In this document: piece by piece, positions 10,101 through 20,002 of the stretch | How positions within the stretch are numbered: position 1 is the first letter of the stretch | Layout of the letters: the number at the start of each line of letters is the position of its first letter | NCBI GenBank assembly: GCA_037447655.1 | Contig: JBBHKE010001546.1 | Coordinates: 80,352 to 144,351, forward strand | Source: Zygnema cylindricum | Lineage: Eukaryota > Streptophyta > Zygnematophyceae > Zygnematales > Zygnemataceae | Reading direction: 5' to 3' | DNA: 64,000 nt | Program-made: the position numbers and the translations under genes | Notes under the pieces: generated by a model | What the model was told of the DNA's origin: nothing | The model's input: the letters and a program-made list of their open reading frames with translations, nothing else | Databases searched by the model: none

Positions 10101-11976
10101 AAAACAATTTCAACATTGTTTATATAACAAGAGGCAGAGAGAGAGGCACAGAGTGAGAGGAGAGAGGTCGCGAGAGAGAGAGAGGGAGAGGTATTATCTC
10201 CATTAGTTCACTCGGAGTAACTAAATGATTAATTAACTACTAAATGGTCTGAAATGGATTAAAATGGTCTAAAAATGGTCTTAAATGGTCTACTATGGAC
10301 TCAAAATTGGTCTAAAATTTATCTAAATGGTCTAAATTGGTCTAAATTGGTTAATGGTCTAATTTTTTTTGCCAAAAATATGTTTTTTTTCAGGTGGTGG
10401 CTGGAGGGGTCGCCGCAAATAGAGTGGTTCGGTCACGTCTTGAAGAGGTCGCAAAAGAGATGAAAGTTAAACTTATTTGTCCACCGCCTCGACTTTGTAC
10501 GGACAACGGTAAGAAAAACCTTTTTTTTCATTCTTTTCTTTCCGACTTAATTTTCGAACGCAATTAGAGTTAAAAACTCTAATTCAAGTGCGTGGTGTTT
10601 TCTAAACCCAAAATCATAAATCAGTTTTGATAACAATATTTAGTTAACTGGCCCATAATGAGCCACGTGGCAACATGATTTAGTGTAGTTAATACTACAC
10701 AGTGAGTCGTAATGAGAGGAAAAAAAATGATCATCTCAGGGTTTATATCAGTGTTTTATTAATTCTGATTCTGTTTCAAATGACGTGGCTGTTTTTGAAC
10801 CGTTTAAAGAATTATTGTTAAGAAAAAAAAACAATCAATATTATTAATGTTAGTTTCTGGTCAGAGGGCCAAGAAAACCTGCATTGAATTAGTGTTATTA
10901 ACACTGACAAAGTTTCACAGCATAGATTCTCTTTTTAATAATTTGTTAATAATTCACCAACTCCTAATATCGATGTAAAATGTACTTCTTTTGGCGTTAT
11001 TTTTTAGAAACAGGACCGAAATTTATTTATTTTTCGACTTCGTTTTCAACTACCTCATTTGGTCCTTTTTTTGCATACTATCTATATATAATAAGAAACC
11101 TTTTTGACGGTTTGGTCAACTCGCTTATTATCTTTTCTTCTTCTCCTTCTCCTTCTTACTTCTTCTTGTTTCTTTTTTTTTATTTTTTGCTTAACTTCTC
11201 TTTTCCTTTTCCTTTTTTATTTTTTTATTTTTTTTAGGAGTCATGGTAGCTTGGGCGGGACTGGAACGGTTTAAGCTCGGATTGTTGGAAAGTCCTCCTC
11301 CAATCGACGAACCAGACAATGCTTGGGTGAGTGGTGTGTTTTTAGGATTTTTTAGGGTTTTTTTAGTGCTTCTTTAATGTTTTTTTAATGGCAGGATTTA
11401 AAAAGGCAATATTAATGTTTAAAATTTGCAAAAGTTTTCAAAAGTTCACAAAAATTTACAAATTTTTAAGGGAAAGCTTGAAACACTAAAAGTTGCCAAA
11501 CAAAGCCCAATGAATAAAAAGTTTTCAAGACAGTTTTTGAAATAGTGTAAAAAGAAGCGAAAAGTTTACAAAACAAGCCTAAAACCAGAAATCATAATGT
11601 GGTGATACGCATTCACAGGCATAGATAAAAAAATGAGTAACTTCGAAAAATAGTGTTGTTGTGGGTTTCTTGGGAATAATGTTCGTTAACAGGTGTTTTG
11701 ACAAGTTGTAAAAAGTATTTTTTTTAAATGAGTTCATTTGTGGTTTTTATTTATCGTTCCATTGTTTTATCATTTTAGGGTTTTATTGATTTTATCGTAT
11801 TATTGTTTTTATAGTTTTATCATTTAACGTTTTAACGTTTTTTTGACTATTGACAGGTGGATGTACGGCCAAGATGGCCTCTGGGAGAAGCGCTACAAGG
11901 AGGATCTGAACAGCGAAAATCGGCAAAAAAACGAAACATTTTTCCATCTCTCACCTCTCTTTCAAATCCATGTTAA
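1117..11976 (+). CDS. GCP1: Mitochondrial tRNA N6-adenosine threonylcarbamoyltransferase (Qri7/OSGEPL1/GCP1 type), 3' part
   Basis: This enzyme transfers the threonylcarbamoyl group to A37 of ANN-decoding tRNAs, in plants in mitochondria (family knowledge). Six exons are visible: 1117-1202, 2289-2355, 3401-3484, 10394-10508, 11238-11326 and 11857-11976, giving the last 186 residues; upstream exons lie outside the window. Family motifs in order are FSYAGLKT, ADMAASFQ, the phosphate-site segment GGVAANRVVR, the metal-binding CTDNGVMVAWAG, then RPRWPLGEA and PSLTS close to the end. These match the mitochondrial Qri7 branch rather than cytosolic Kae1. All junctions keep phase with GT-AG borders. 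The 2289 acceptor sits inside a short GA repeat and is the least certain border. The intron 3485-10393 is 6.9 kb because a copia element and a SINE-like repeat sit in it. The C-terminal tail after LGEA is lysine/arginine-rich and ends SLSNPC. Confidence 0.88.
2370..2735 (+). repeat. Degenerate CCCTAAAAAG-type repeat in intron
   Basis: Thirty or so loose copies of a 10-13 bp unit around CCCTAAAAAGCC fill the intron just after the 2289-2355 exon. The unit recalls plant telomere repeat CCCTAAA but is too irregular in spacing and sequence to be telomeric. No coding content is seen between 2356 and 3400. Confidence 0.7.
3000..3378 (+). repeat. GGGAAATTG-type minisatellite in intron
   Basis: About forty imperfect copies of a 9-10 bp G/A-rich unit near GGGAAATTG immediately precede the 3401 exon acceptor. 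The overlapping open frames on both strands are repeat translations and should not be annotated as genes. Confidence 0.8.
4585..5293 (-). repeat. Copia 3' LTR (left on + strand)
   Basis: Closely similar along its length to 8482-9193, with scattered substitutions. It carries a private tandem duplication of about 34 bp near 4732-4790 (the segment TCCACAGCAAAAAGAATCTC occurs twice) and lacks a duplication found in the other LTR near 8870-8910. Its inner edge ends abruptly at the deletion junction near 5293. Confidence 0.85.
5308..5838 (-). pseudogene. Copia reverse transcriptase fragment
   Basis: An open frame of 176 codons with the start of the copia RT domain: the EAMDSPEKDRW entry segment, CKWVFKLKLNPD, YKAQLVAKGFTQ and the AFLNGELEEE motif. 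The frame ends there and the YVDD catalytic region and RNase H are absent. The retained part corresponds roughly to the first third of RT. It is a dead fragment; no protein was reconstructed. Confidence 0.88.
5920..7325 (-). pseudogene. Copia protease-integrase region, broken
   Basis: Two frames on the minus strand, 6432-7325 and 5920-6378, cover the aspartic protease (WIIDSGASMH) and the integrase. The integrase shows the zinc-binding HKWLGH...CSGCAQGK part, an HTDIWGPA segment and the catalytic core around TITDDWSRY and RSDNKGEY. The frame breaks near 6430 and resumes with the integrase C-terminal region (SCANYIKNR, LKVFGSQVY). The break and missing residues mean no active integrase is encoded. 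Confidence 0.88.
7359..8486 (-). pseudogene. Copia gag with CCHC zinc knuckle, broken
   Basis: Frames 7770-8486 and 7359-7757 make up gag. The first has a capsid-like region (LWMTLVEIYR, LLEEYENIV-like motifs) preceded by three tandem copies of an eight-residue unit TSAPTEET, encoded by a 24-bp tandem repeat at about 8221-8303. The second, in another frame after a stop, has the zinc knuckle CHFCKKLVHSIANC, spaced C-X2-C-X4-H-X4-C. Further small breaks separate it from the protease frame. Confidence 0.82.
8482..9193 (-). repeat. Copia 5' LTR (right on + strand)
   Basis: Direct repeat partner of 4585-5293. It holds a 35-bp tandem duplication near 8875-8910 (the segment AAAGCCATGGAGTGGA occurs twice) that the other LTR lacks. 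The few bases beyond 9193 (to about 9207) may be the true outer LTR end lost from the left copy. Differences between the LTRs show that the insertion is not recent. Confidence 0.82.
9212..9520 (+). mobile_element. tRNA-derived SINE-like repeat
   Basis: Contains an RNA polymerase III B-box-like GGTTCGAGTTC near 9328 and, about 50 bp before it, an A-box-like CTGGTAAGGGC. The head segment (starting CTATGTATCCTAACGGACTA) is duplicated in tandem at 9212 and 9251. Downstream are three short hairpins (GAGTGACATAGGTCACTC, one around CTGCCTAAG...CTAAGGCAG, and a longer GGGGG/CCCCC stem near 9413-9470). The T-arm does not pair well, so a functional tRNA is unlikely. It abuts the copia right end inside the GCP1 intron. 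Confidence 0.5.
10232..10355 (+). repeat. TAAATGGTCT minisatellite
   Basis: About a dozen imperfect copies of a 10-11 bp unit near TAAATGGTCT, placed just before the polypyrimidine tract and acceptor of the 10394 exon. A GA-rich microsatellite (10134-10192) lies upstream. The rest of 9521-10231 is AT-rich with no recognisable feature. Confidence 0.75.
10560..10965. mobile_element. Decayed CACCG-family MITE fragments in GCP1 intron
   Basis: Segments such as GAGCCACGTGGCAA, GTTAATACTACACAGTGA and ATTAGTGTTATTAACACT match internal and terminal parts of the TA-flanked MITE family described elsewhere in the window. No complete pair of ends is preserved, so the borders are approximate. Confidence 0.4.
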
Positions 11977-12600
11977 CTTTCACCATAACTTTCAATTATT
12001 CACCCTTTTTTTTCGTTTTTATTGGTATAAATCGTCCAAAGTCAGTCCTCCAAAGTCGTTTTTAGTGTATCGGTCAACAGGTTGTCTTTCAAACCCTAAA
12101 AAACTCTAGAAAACCCCAAAAAAGCCTTAAGAAAACCCTAGAACCCAAGTTTCAAATAAACCAATGCAATTATGTGTTTGAAAAACCACCCTTAACAAAT
12201 ACGTTTTGTTTAGTATCCTTTTTTTTTAATGCAAGGTACGATACAGCGAAGTTTGGAGTTGAAAGAAAAAAAATATGGGGATGAAGCAAAAATAATTACT
12301 GGGATTATTGAGACTAAGCCTTATTAAAAAAAGTCGTAAAGGTAAACCATTTGAATACAACAGGAACAAAACGGCAAAATGAAACTAAAAAACCAAACAT
12401 GGGAGGGAGCAAATTGAAATACAAAACAACGAAACTAAGGCACGAATCGGGACAAATTGACGAGGACATGGACAAGTACAATACCAGCAATACAATAATG
12501 CTCCCAAACAAAAAATACCCAAACTATTGCCAATATAATTAGGGCTTTAGGGTTTTAGCATCACGCTAGTCTCGCGTGAGTTGTAATATAATTAGACAAC
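11977..12600. other. Downstream of GCP1, no gene seen
   Basis: Presumed 3' UTR and intergenic DNA. It contains CCCTAAAAAA-like runs near 12090-12140 and AT-rich sequence. The short open frames here have no coding character I can recognise. Confidence 0.5.
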
Positions 12601-12602
12601 TA

Positions 12603-13500
12603 CACCGATCATTGTTAATAGTGTTGATATTTTTTTCGCCAAAATTAACAATGTATTTTCTTCGTGCACGCTTGTCGGATTCTCAATCCGATGGTTGTTA
12701 TTGGAAACATGGTTCAAAAGTAGGTGAAAGTAGGCCCATACAATATGCCTATTGTATGTAAAACATACAATATGACCTTAAGACTCATATTGTATGGGTC
12801 ACAAAATGAAAAAAATTAGTAACAGGGTTGAGTTGCACATCGATCGATAGAGAATTAAACGTCATGTCTAAATTTTGAAAAACATTCGAACAAATTTTTT
12901 TTTCTGTGAGTTGTGAGGTATTTTTTATTTAAACCGTCAGATCTAGAGATCTGACGGTCACTGATCAAAGTAGCGATCTAAGAAGATCACATGAAAAGCC
13001 CATAACACAACTTACGATAGGACTATCTGTCATATTAGCGTCTGCAATTTTGAAGGCCATACTAAATAAAGCCTCAAATTGACCAACCATTCCGTGGTTC
13101 ATTCATGGTATAATTTTTTTTTGATTGCCCGTTCGCGTTTTTTTTTTTTTTTTCCAGGTTTTCTTTCCCGCGGAATGTCATCCTACGCCGTGTCAGTTCG
13201 CTACAAAATTCCGTCCGGCGGCGTGCGTTGTACTATGATCATACGTCAGATTCGTACGTTCGTACATGAGTGTGCACAACGCGCACACATTCAGTATGCC
13301 TACTCTACGCGAGTTTTGTGCCAAGTTTTGTGCACCTACCAAAGGCCTACCATAAAAACGCATACTTTTGAAATGTGATTGGAAAGCATGATACTTAGCT
13401 CCTTATTGGCAATGTGCGATTGACAATCCGACAAGTGTGCATGGAGAAATGATGTTTGAAGTGGTGAAAAAACCTTTAACACTAATAACGATGAGTGGTA
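12603..13500. mobile_element. CACCG-family MITE interrupted by a second MITE
   Basis: The outer element has ends CACCGATCATTGTTAATAGT and its approximate inverse ending at 13500, flanked by TA on both sides (12601-12602, 13501-13502). Its halves also share CGGATTCTCAATCCGATGG-like and GACAATCCGACAAGTG-like subterminal sequence. The middle is occupied by another element at 12712-13373, so the host copy was about 230 bp, like its relatives. Confidence 0.75.
12712..13373 (+). mobile_element. GTTCAAAAGTAGG MITE, copy 1, nested
   Basis: Starts GTTCAAAAGTAGGTGAAAGT and ends with the inverse CCT...ACTTTTGAAA. It is plainly the same element as 47458-48006: both have CATCGATCGATAGAGAATTA, GTAGCGATCTAAGAAGA, TCATCCTACGCCGTGTCAGT and GAGTGTGCACAAC in the same order. 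This copy is longer by about 100 bp near 13020-13150. It encodes nothing recognisable. It interrupts the older MITE at 12603-13500. Confidence 0.8.
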
Positions 13501-13502
13501 TA

Positions 13503-14068
13503 GTTGCTTTGCTCGACGCAGCATATTGAGGGTAATACGGTTCATGTCGATGATCCACAAACGCATTACTAGATTGAAGGAGAATAAGAGGTAAGTGTTG
13601 TAAAGCCATAAACATGTCTATGATAAAAAGCCTCATGGAGGTTCAACACATTATAAAACCACAAATATTGTGAAGCCACAATAATGTTGATTATAAAAAG
13701 GCATGTCGATTATAAACAAGACTTCAAAAAGGATGGGAGCTTGCAAACATTGAAAAGCCACAAATATATGTCATGATGAAAAGACTTGAAGGAGGATGAA
13801 GGCTTACAAAAATGTTATGTCATAAAAAATGTAAAACCACAAATAAATAAAAACCTCAAAGCGATATAAAAAACTTCCAAGCAGATGGAAGCTTGAGCGA
13901 GCTGTAAACGTGGCGACACGGGGAGGATGGCTTGGACGGATCTAAGTCTCGGAAAAAAGTCGCCACAAGTGTAGAGGAACTCAACAGAACCAACATCCAA
14001 ACAGACATACCTTTCTCTCGTTGTCAAAATAAAGTTATTCATTTCATCGGGGCGCGTATATATCGCGC
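13503..14068. other. Imperfect 60-70 bp repeats, no gene seen
   Basis: Between 13590 and 13870 a loose unit built around AAGCCACAAATAT and GATTATAAAAAG recurs four or five times. The minus-strand open frame at 13815-14207 is read through this repeat-derived DNA and shows no family motif, so I do not call it a gene. Confidence 0.4.
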
Positions 14069-14070
14069 TA

Positions 14071-14300
14071 GACCACTCATCGTTATTATTGTTAAAGTGT
14101 TTTCGCCACTTAAAACATCTTTTCTTTGTGCACATCGGATTGTCGATCGGATGGTTGCTATCAAAAGGCAAGATTTTCACTTCCTGTTGACGGTGTCCAA
14201 TTGACAATTACGGTGTCCAATTGACAATTTCGCAGACATGCAAGGAGAAAAATGTTTTAAGTAGCCAAAAATACTTTAACACTAATAACAATTAGCGGTG
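14071..14300. mobile_element. CACCG-family MITE, about 230 bp
   Basis: Ends GACCACTCATCGTTATTATT and CTAATAACAATTAGCGGTG are inverted and flanked by TA on both sides. Internally it has TTTGTGCACATCGGATTG, shared with copies at 12603 and 50652, and a 19-bp direct duplication of CGGTGTCCAATTGACAATT near 14190-14228. Non-coding. Confidence 0.75.
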
Positions 14301-14302
14301 TA

Positions 14303-15732
14303 GTTTTCTAACTGTCTCACGAAGGGCCAAATCAAACAAGTCGAGCCACTTGACCCACAAGGCAAGTTTTACGAATGCCTCAAATTACGACGGCTAGCAC
14401 CGAGCAAAACAATAGCAATATCGATCGGCTTTGGAGAATAGAATGTGAAGCCTTGCAGTTAAACATAATAATTTTCTCATGGACTCAGATGGTTTCCCAT
14501 CGCATTTTTTTAAAGTTTTTTTGACAACAATCGCAATAGTGTTGCAACCAAAGTCGTCTGCGTGACTCAACTCATGGAAGCAACATAACAAATGAACACC
14601 AACGATCTTTAAAAACAATATCGCAAAAACCTAAAAACAAAAGAACCAAAGTAAAGGTGGGTGATGGAGATTGAACTTAAGCCTGAGGGTGGTGAACATA
14701 GCGTAAAGTGAAAAATGGAAAGAAAGGGTGTAACCAAGCATCAAAACTAAATAACCCCCACAAGGAACATTGGGCGCGTGAAAAGGTGGAGGGAACAACT
14801 CAAGAAGCTCAGATCAAGTAGTGGCATTAATATTCTCATAAAAAAATTTCTAGACACACATAACCGGTATGATAGTTATGGTGGAGAAAACCAATATATC
14901 ACTTGGCAAAGGGGGGGGAATAAAACATGTCATCTGCAAACGAGATCATTATAGAAAGAATAGTGTCCAATACATGAGGGATGGTTGGAGCAAGTACTAT
15001 AGTATCCTCGGTCAAGAAACGGGAGAAAATTTAGGAGCGAGGAGGCAATAAGATAGCAAGTCCCCAAAGAGGGAGTCGAGCAACATATGTCCTAGTTAAA
15101 CCACCTCTTGTCATAAATATTAAACCAAACTGGCTAGCAAAGATGGGAGAGATGCGTAAAATGAGTCGGACAACAAGATTGTCTTCACGACCTTAATCTT
15201 GAAAAATGACCATTAAGTGATCACTAGAAGCCAAAAACTAGATACAAAAGTGGAGGTGGGAGGGGAGATTCTAGTGAGGGAAGAAGAGCGGCGGGTGAAG
15301 AACCTCTCAAAGCTCCAAAGCCATGTGAAAGTTAAAGAGCTTAAGGAGTGGTATGAAGGAAAAAGAAAGTCCTAAAAGATGTAAAGCCCAACGAGCACCA
15401 TGAGACACGAGAGACCCTGGTGCCTTCAGAAGGAGTGAAAGTTTACAAATCGTGAGAGAGTGTAGCTTGAGGAGGACACTTCCTCTTTAACTAGCCCAAA
15501 ATACTCCCCCGCCTCACTTTCCCCTTCCCTCTCCTCCTCCTTTCCCCGCTATCTCCCCCTCCTTCTCCTCTCCCCTGCTATTTCTCCCTTCCCCTTTCCC
15601 TACCCCTTCCCCTTCCCCTCCCCCTCCTCCTCCCCATCCCCTCCTCAAAATTACGTAAAAGTTCTCGGTGTACTGTTTGGGATTTAAGGCTCGAAGACTG
15701 AGACTTTTCTATATCCAAGGGGAAGATTTCTC
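14303..15732. other. No gene seen; TE relic and pyrimidine-rich tract
   Basis: Includes at about 14478-14515 a match to the LINE-like 3' terminal module (ACTCAGATGGTTTCCCATCG) found at 25.9-27.4 kb, and a long C/T-rich tract at 15500-15640 with many TCCCC units. The remainder is purine-rich on the + strand with no supportable coding frame. Confidence 0.4.
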
Positions 15733-16115
15733 GATGTACATTGGTTTTGGATCGACACATCGCATCTCATCGGTGATGACACTTCACATCAGTATTGACA
15801 ACCTATATCATATCTAATCGGGAAAATCCATAAATATCGCATGATCACATCATACCATTCTCTCAATGTTTTTTTATTGACACATCGCATTGCACCGGTG
15901 TCGATAATTCACATCAATATCGACAACTTATATCGATTTGAACACATTCTATCTGGAAAATCCAAAAATATCGTGTCATCCCATCCCACCGCTCTCCGAT
16001 GTATATCCAATTTGGAATGACAAATGGCATCTCATCGCTACACCAGCTTCAACGATTCGTATCCGTATCAAAACATCGTATCGAGAAAAAATGTTCAAAC
16101 TCGAATACCATGTCG
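15733..16115 (+). repeat. 133-bp tandem satellite, three copies
   Basis: Three diverged head-to-tail units start near 15733, 15867 and 16001. Landmarks in each unit are ACACATCGCATCTCATCGG or its variant, then TTCACATCAGTATTGACAAC, then GGGAAAATCC with variants. Period is 133-134 bp from landmark spacing. No coding role is evident. Confidence 0.65.
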
Positions 16116-19100
16116 CATTGCTAGGGGAACAATAGTTCTTCTCGACTTCACATACCAAAATTCTCAAACCATCTTCCATGATAAGGGGTACATCAACAAA
16201 TATTAGCTTCAACACCCAAAGGCCATTGGTTCAATCTCATGTGAGAACGCCTCGGCCATTTTTTTTATTGTTAAGATTTTGATCTTGTTAGGTAAATTTA
16301 TCGAATTTGACCACATTTCCGTTTCGACGGGGTGGACACTACGATCGCTCTTTGAATTTTGAATGTGACGTTGTGTTTTTCGATCCTGATTTTTTAGCCC
16401 TGAACATAAAAAGCGTATTATTTGTGGGATTCTCGCACTAAATCTACTTTTTACATTTATACTTTTTGTGCGCATGGGACGGCGTAAAAACACCGCACTT
16501 TATGCCTAACTGTTGAGTTTGTACGGCAAATGAAATTTGGTGTGTGCTGTAGGGTGTGATTATTTTAAATATTATATTAGAATTATTAATGTTTATTATT
16601 ATTATTATTATTATTGCTATTATCATTATTTGTAATAAGTAATGTTTGTTGTTATTACTTTTTCTGTTATTATTTATTTGTTTTGTTTTCTGTTTTTTTC
16701 TCCCCCTTTATGTCTTTATTATTTTTTATTATTAAACTTCCACACGTATGAGTTATGAGATTCTGTGATAGGACAGGAACGGGCCGATTTATTCAAATTT
16801 GTACTGTATGAGCTGTCCAGGTACGATAAATCCAGAAATAGAAATGATGTACAGTACAGTACAGTACAATGCGATTCGCTACTCATTGGCCAAAGTTTTC
16901 GAATTATTTTAACTTCCACAGACAAAGCAAGTGAGTGGCGGTCACATGGAAAAGCGCACTCAGATTTGATTCCTAGTGATTAAGACGGGGGAAGATTGCG
17001 CGATCCTGTTCTCACATGTTCAAACGTCGACAATGTGAACACGGGCTGTAAAGCGGCTACAGTACACTATGGGAATGTGTACATAAACTAGTGTTACTTG
17101 TGTTAGTTAGTGTGAAGTTTTGTCGGCTTATATTCTTTACACAGATTCCGATTTACGGTTTAGCTTACTAACGACAAAATTTTCAATGTTCGGTCTTGAA
17201 AGTCACGCCTTTTGTACTAGGGCGTACGGTCGTGTACGAATTTAGGTCCACAGGAAAAAACTGGAAAAGGCTGAAAATGAAAAAAGAAATGAATATAGGG
17301 CGAAAATACTGCCAAAACATATAAATATATTATCCCGCAATGACGCTTGGCCTTTCCGGGTAACTTCTTCGAAGAGCCAAAAAAATCAAATATGAATTCG
17401 TGATGATCGGCCGTACGATTTACCGTACAGTCACCCTGTACGTCGGCCCGCCCCTTCGCCTGAAAACTTCCCCGGACTCTTCGTGTGACACTGTGACGTG
17501 TGAAGGCGCCGTGAACGCAGCCACTGGTATTTGAGAATGTCATTCTGACAGTTACTGTTTCTTTTGGCCACCTGTCAATATAGCTATTGGCGGCGGCCGC
17601 GGAAGCGGCGGGCTCATTATAGATTCTTCGGGAATGGTATCTTTATTACTGCACGTGTTGTCTGCGGAGGGCAGAGTACTGTACCAAGCGCATAATAAAG
17701 GACAAATATAAATTCCGGATTTTTTGAGGTGAAGAAAGTGCATGGACAATATCTAAGTAGATTTGCTGTTGTCCATTCAAAATGGAGTTAAGAAGATGAG
17801 TCGCCTCACTAATAAGTCCCTTTATTCATTCATTTAAGATCCCTTTTCATGTTATTTGTTTTTCCAGCATGGAAGAAGATTTGCTGTTTTTAGCGCCTCG
17901 TACGAGCGTTATGTCGCGGCGTCCTCCTACATAGGAGCCGTACACCCTTTTTTTCTTTGGTTTTAGTGCGGCCATGCGGCTACACCAAGATCAAAGAAAT
18001 TTGAAATCGACGCGGTCCGTCGACTTTATTGCAAGTTAATTATGCCACGTGTCACTAACAAGTTACAAACTGAAACCGAACCCTAATCCCCAGACAGACG
18101 CGTGTCGCCACGCGCACTCAATAAGTATTCGCACAAAATTTGACGTCGCCTCTGTCATGTCTCACTGGCATGTACGGATTTTAACGGATCCGAGTAACAC
18201 GGAGGGCCGAAAAAAAATAGTACAAAACTTACTACTTGGAACTGAGAAAACTTCGTCGGCATGGAATACCTCCGTTAGAGTTTCTGACCACTCTTGGTCC
18301 TCTCTTTTGTCTCACTCACACTGTTCATGCAAGTAAAATCGAAGTATTCTCGCAAACCAGACATTTGGCGATTGTGTTTTCGTACGGCCAGTAAAATATA
18401 ATCAAGATAAAGATAAAAATGTTTGGACAGAAAAAAGAAATTGTTTGAACTACGACGAACTGCATATCATTTCTTACAAGCGCTGACAACCAATTAAAGT
18501 CGCCGAAAGTACAGCCTGTAATTTGATGACCGTACAATTTTCAAAAGAGCACCGCGATCCATTTCAAGGCGGCGTTTCAACGGAACGGTCTCGTCACCGT
18601 TACTGTATAGGATGACGTAGCCCTAGCGCGCAACCAGAATCGCTCCTGCCAAAAAGTAAAAAACTGTTCTCATTGCGGCACCGCCAATAAAGCTAGTCAC
18701 TCTAAATCAAGTGAGTGTTCTTTTGACCTAAAATCATCAATTTGTACTATTGTATTGTACTGTAGCGATTAGTGACGCGTGTGATGTGTCGGTGCCGCGC
18801 CTACTGCCAGAAATGGGCCGTACAATAATGCCAGGTGTCAGGAATCGCTTTCCAGGTGATCTCTATGATACGTTTTAACAGTTTTAAGACGGTCAAAGGC
18901 AGTCCAGCCTTCCAGCTCAGAACTTGGAAGATTCCCTTACCTGCAGATTTTGGCGATCGACGGCCAGCATTTTGCCTCCTTTTTCATTTTTCCTGGCGCT
19001 ACGTGTCAAAATTAGTTTTTACGCCGTTCCACGTGTTTTCTAAGAATGTTCCGTCGTTGTTCAACGGCATTGAACACTTGCATTGACTTGCCGAAATGCC

Positions 19101-19660
19101 GACCCTTTCTAGCGTATTTCAAATATCTATTTCCTACCAACCATTTACTGATGGTACAGTACAGTACAGTACTGTACCTTTCCGTTTTGTACCTTTTTTT
19201 TGTGAAGAGTATTGTACTGGTTTTCCGCAGTCAAGTTGCCACCGCTTGCGCATACAGTCGGGTTTGCTTTCCTCCGGTATTAGCGGAAAGTCAACGCTAT
19301 ATCATGAAATGTACATTCCAACGATACTACACCAATAGAGATACACGTTCACACATGCATATATTATTTTCACATTATTGCAGCCATTGAGCAAAGAGCG
19401 TTGTAGCCGTTTTTCATGCCCGGAAATGTACTTTTTTCTGGCCAGCCCGGGCAATGAAAATACTTTTTTGGCTCCTCGTCGGACGTCTGACGTCTAACGA
19501 GTTTTGCGTTTCAAATGTTTGACACATGGCGGAGCTAAAATCTATGCAGGCAGAGTCACCCATCCCATGTTTGTCCTTAGCCCTAATGTGCCTTTAGCTG
19601 GCAAAAGCGATTCCCTTTGTCTTTCTCTTTCAGCCGTACGTTATTGCTAGTTGCATTGCC

Positions 19661-19698
<38 letters not shown>

Positions 19699-20002
19699 TC
19701 GCTCTCTCATCCTTTCTTTTGTTGAAGTGTGAACTGCTTTCCTTTTCATATAAACAGTCTTCTTTCCTCAACTAGTTAAAAACTGGCTCCTTTCTAGCTT
19801 ATTTGTTTATGCTTCATTTCTCATATTTTCTTGACCAAAGGCTGGTTAAAAAACTGGTTTTTATTTCTATAACAGTCAAATCTTTTTCAGCAGTTTAAAC
19901 AGTTTAAACATGTTGTTAATGGTCCTACATAGACCGGTAAAACACAGAGATTGGCTATTATAATGGTAGGTTCCATCAGTTAAATCAATTTTCGGTCATA
20001 AA
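16116..20002. other. Intergenic tract upstream of the GT14 gene, no gene seen
   Basis: Nothing here reads as a gene. Notable content is a TTA microsatellite (about 16587-16618), clusters of TACAG repeats forming ACAGTACAGTACAGTAC (16850-16869 and 19154-19178), frequent CGTACG words, and a (CT)n tract at 19659-19695 about 300 bp before the GT14 start codon. The open frames are short and lack recognisable domains. The last few hundred bases presumably hold the GT14 promoter and 5' UTR, but I cannot place a transcription start. Confidence 0.45.

Noticed and set aside
17217-17543. 108-codon minus-strand frame with higher GC
   Set aside because: No recognisable domain, no splice context and composition like the surrounding CGTACG-rich intergenic DNA.
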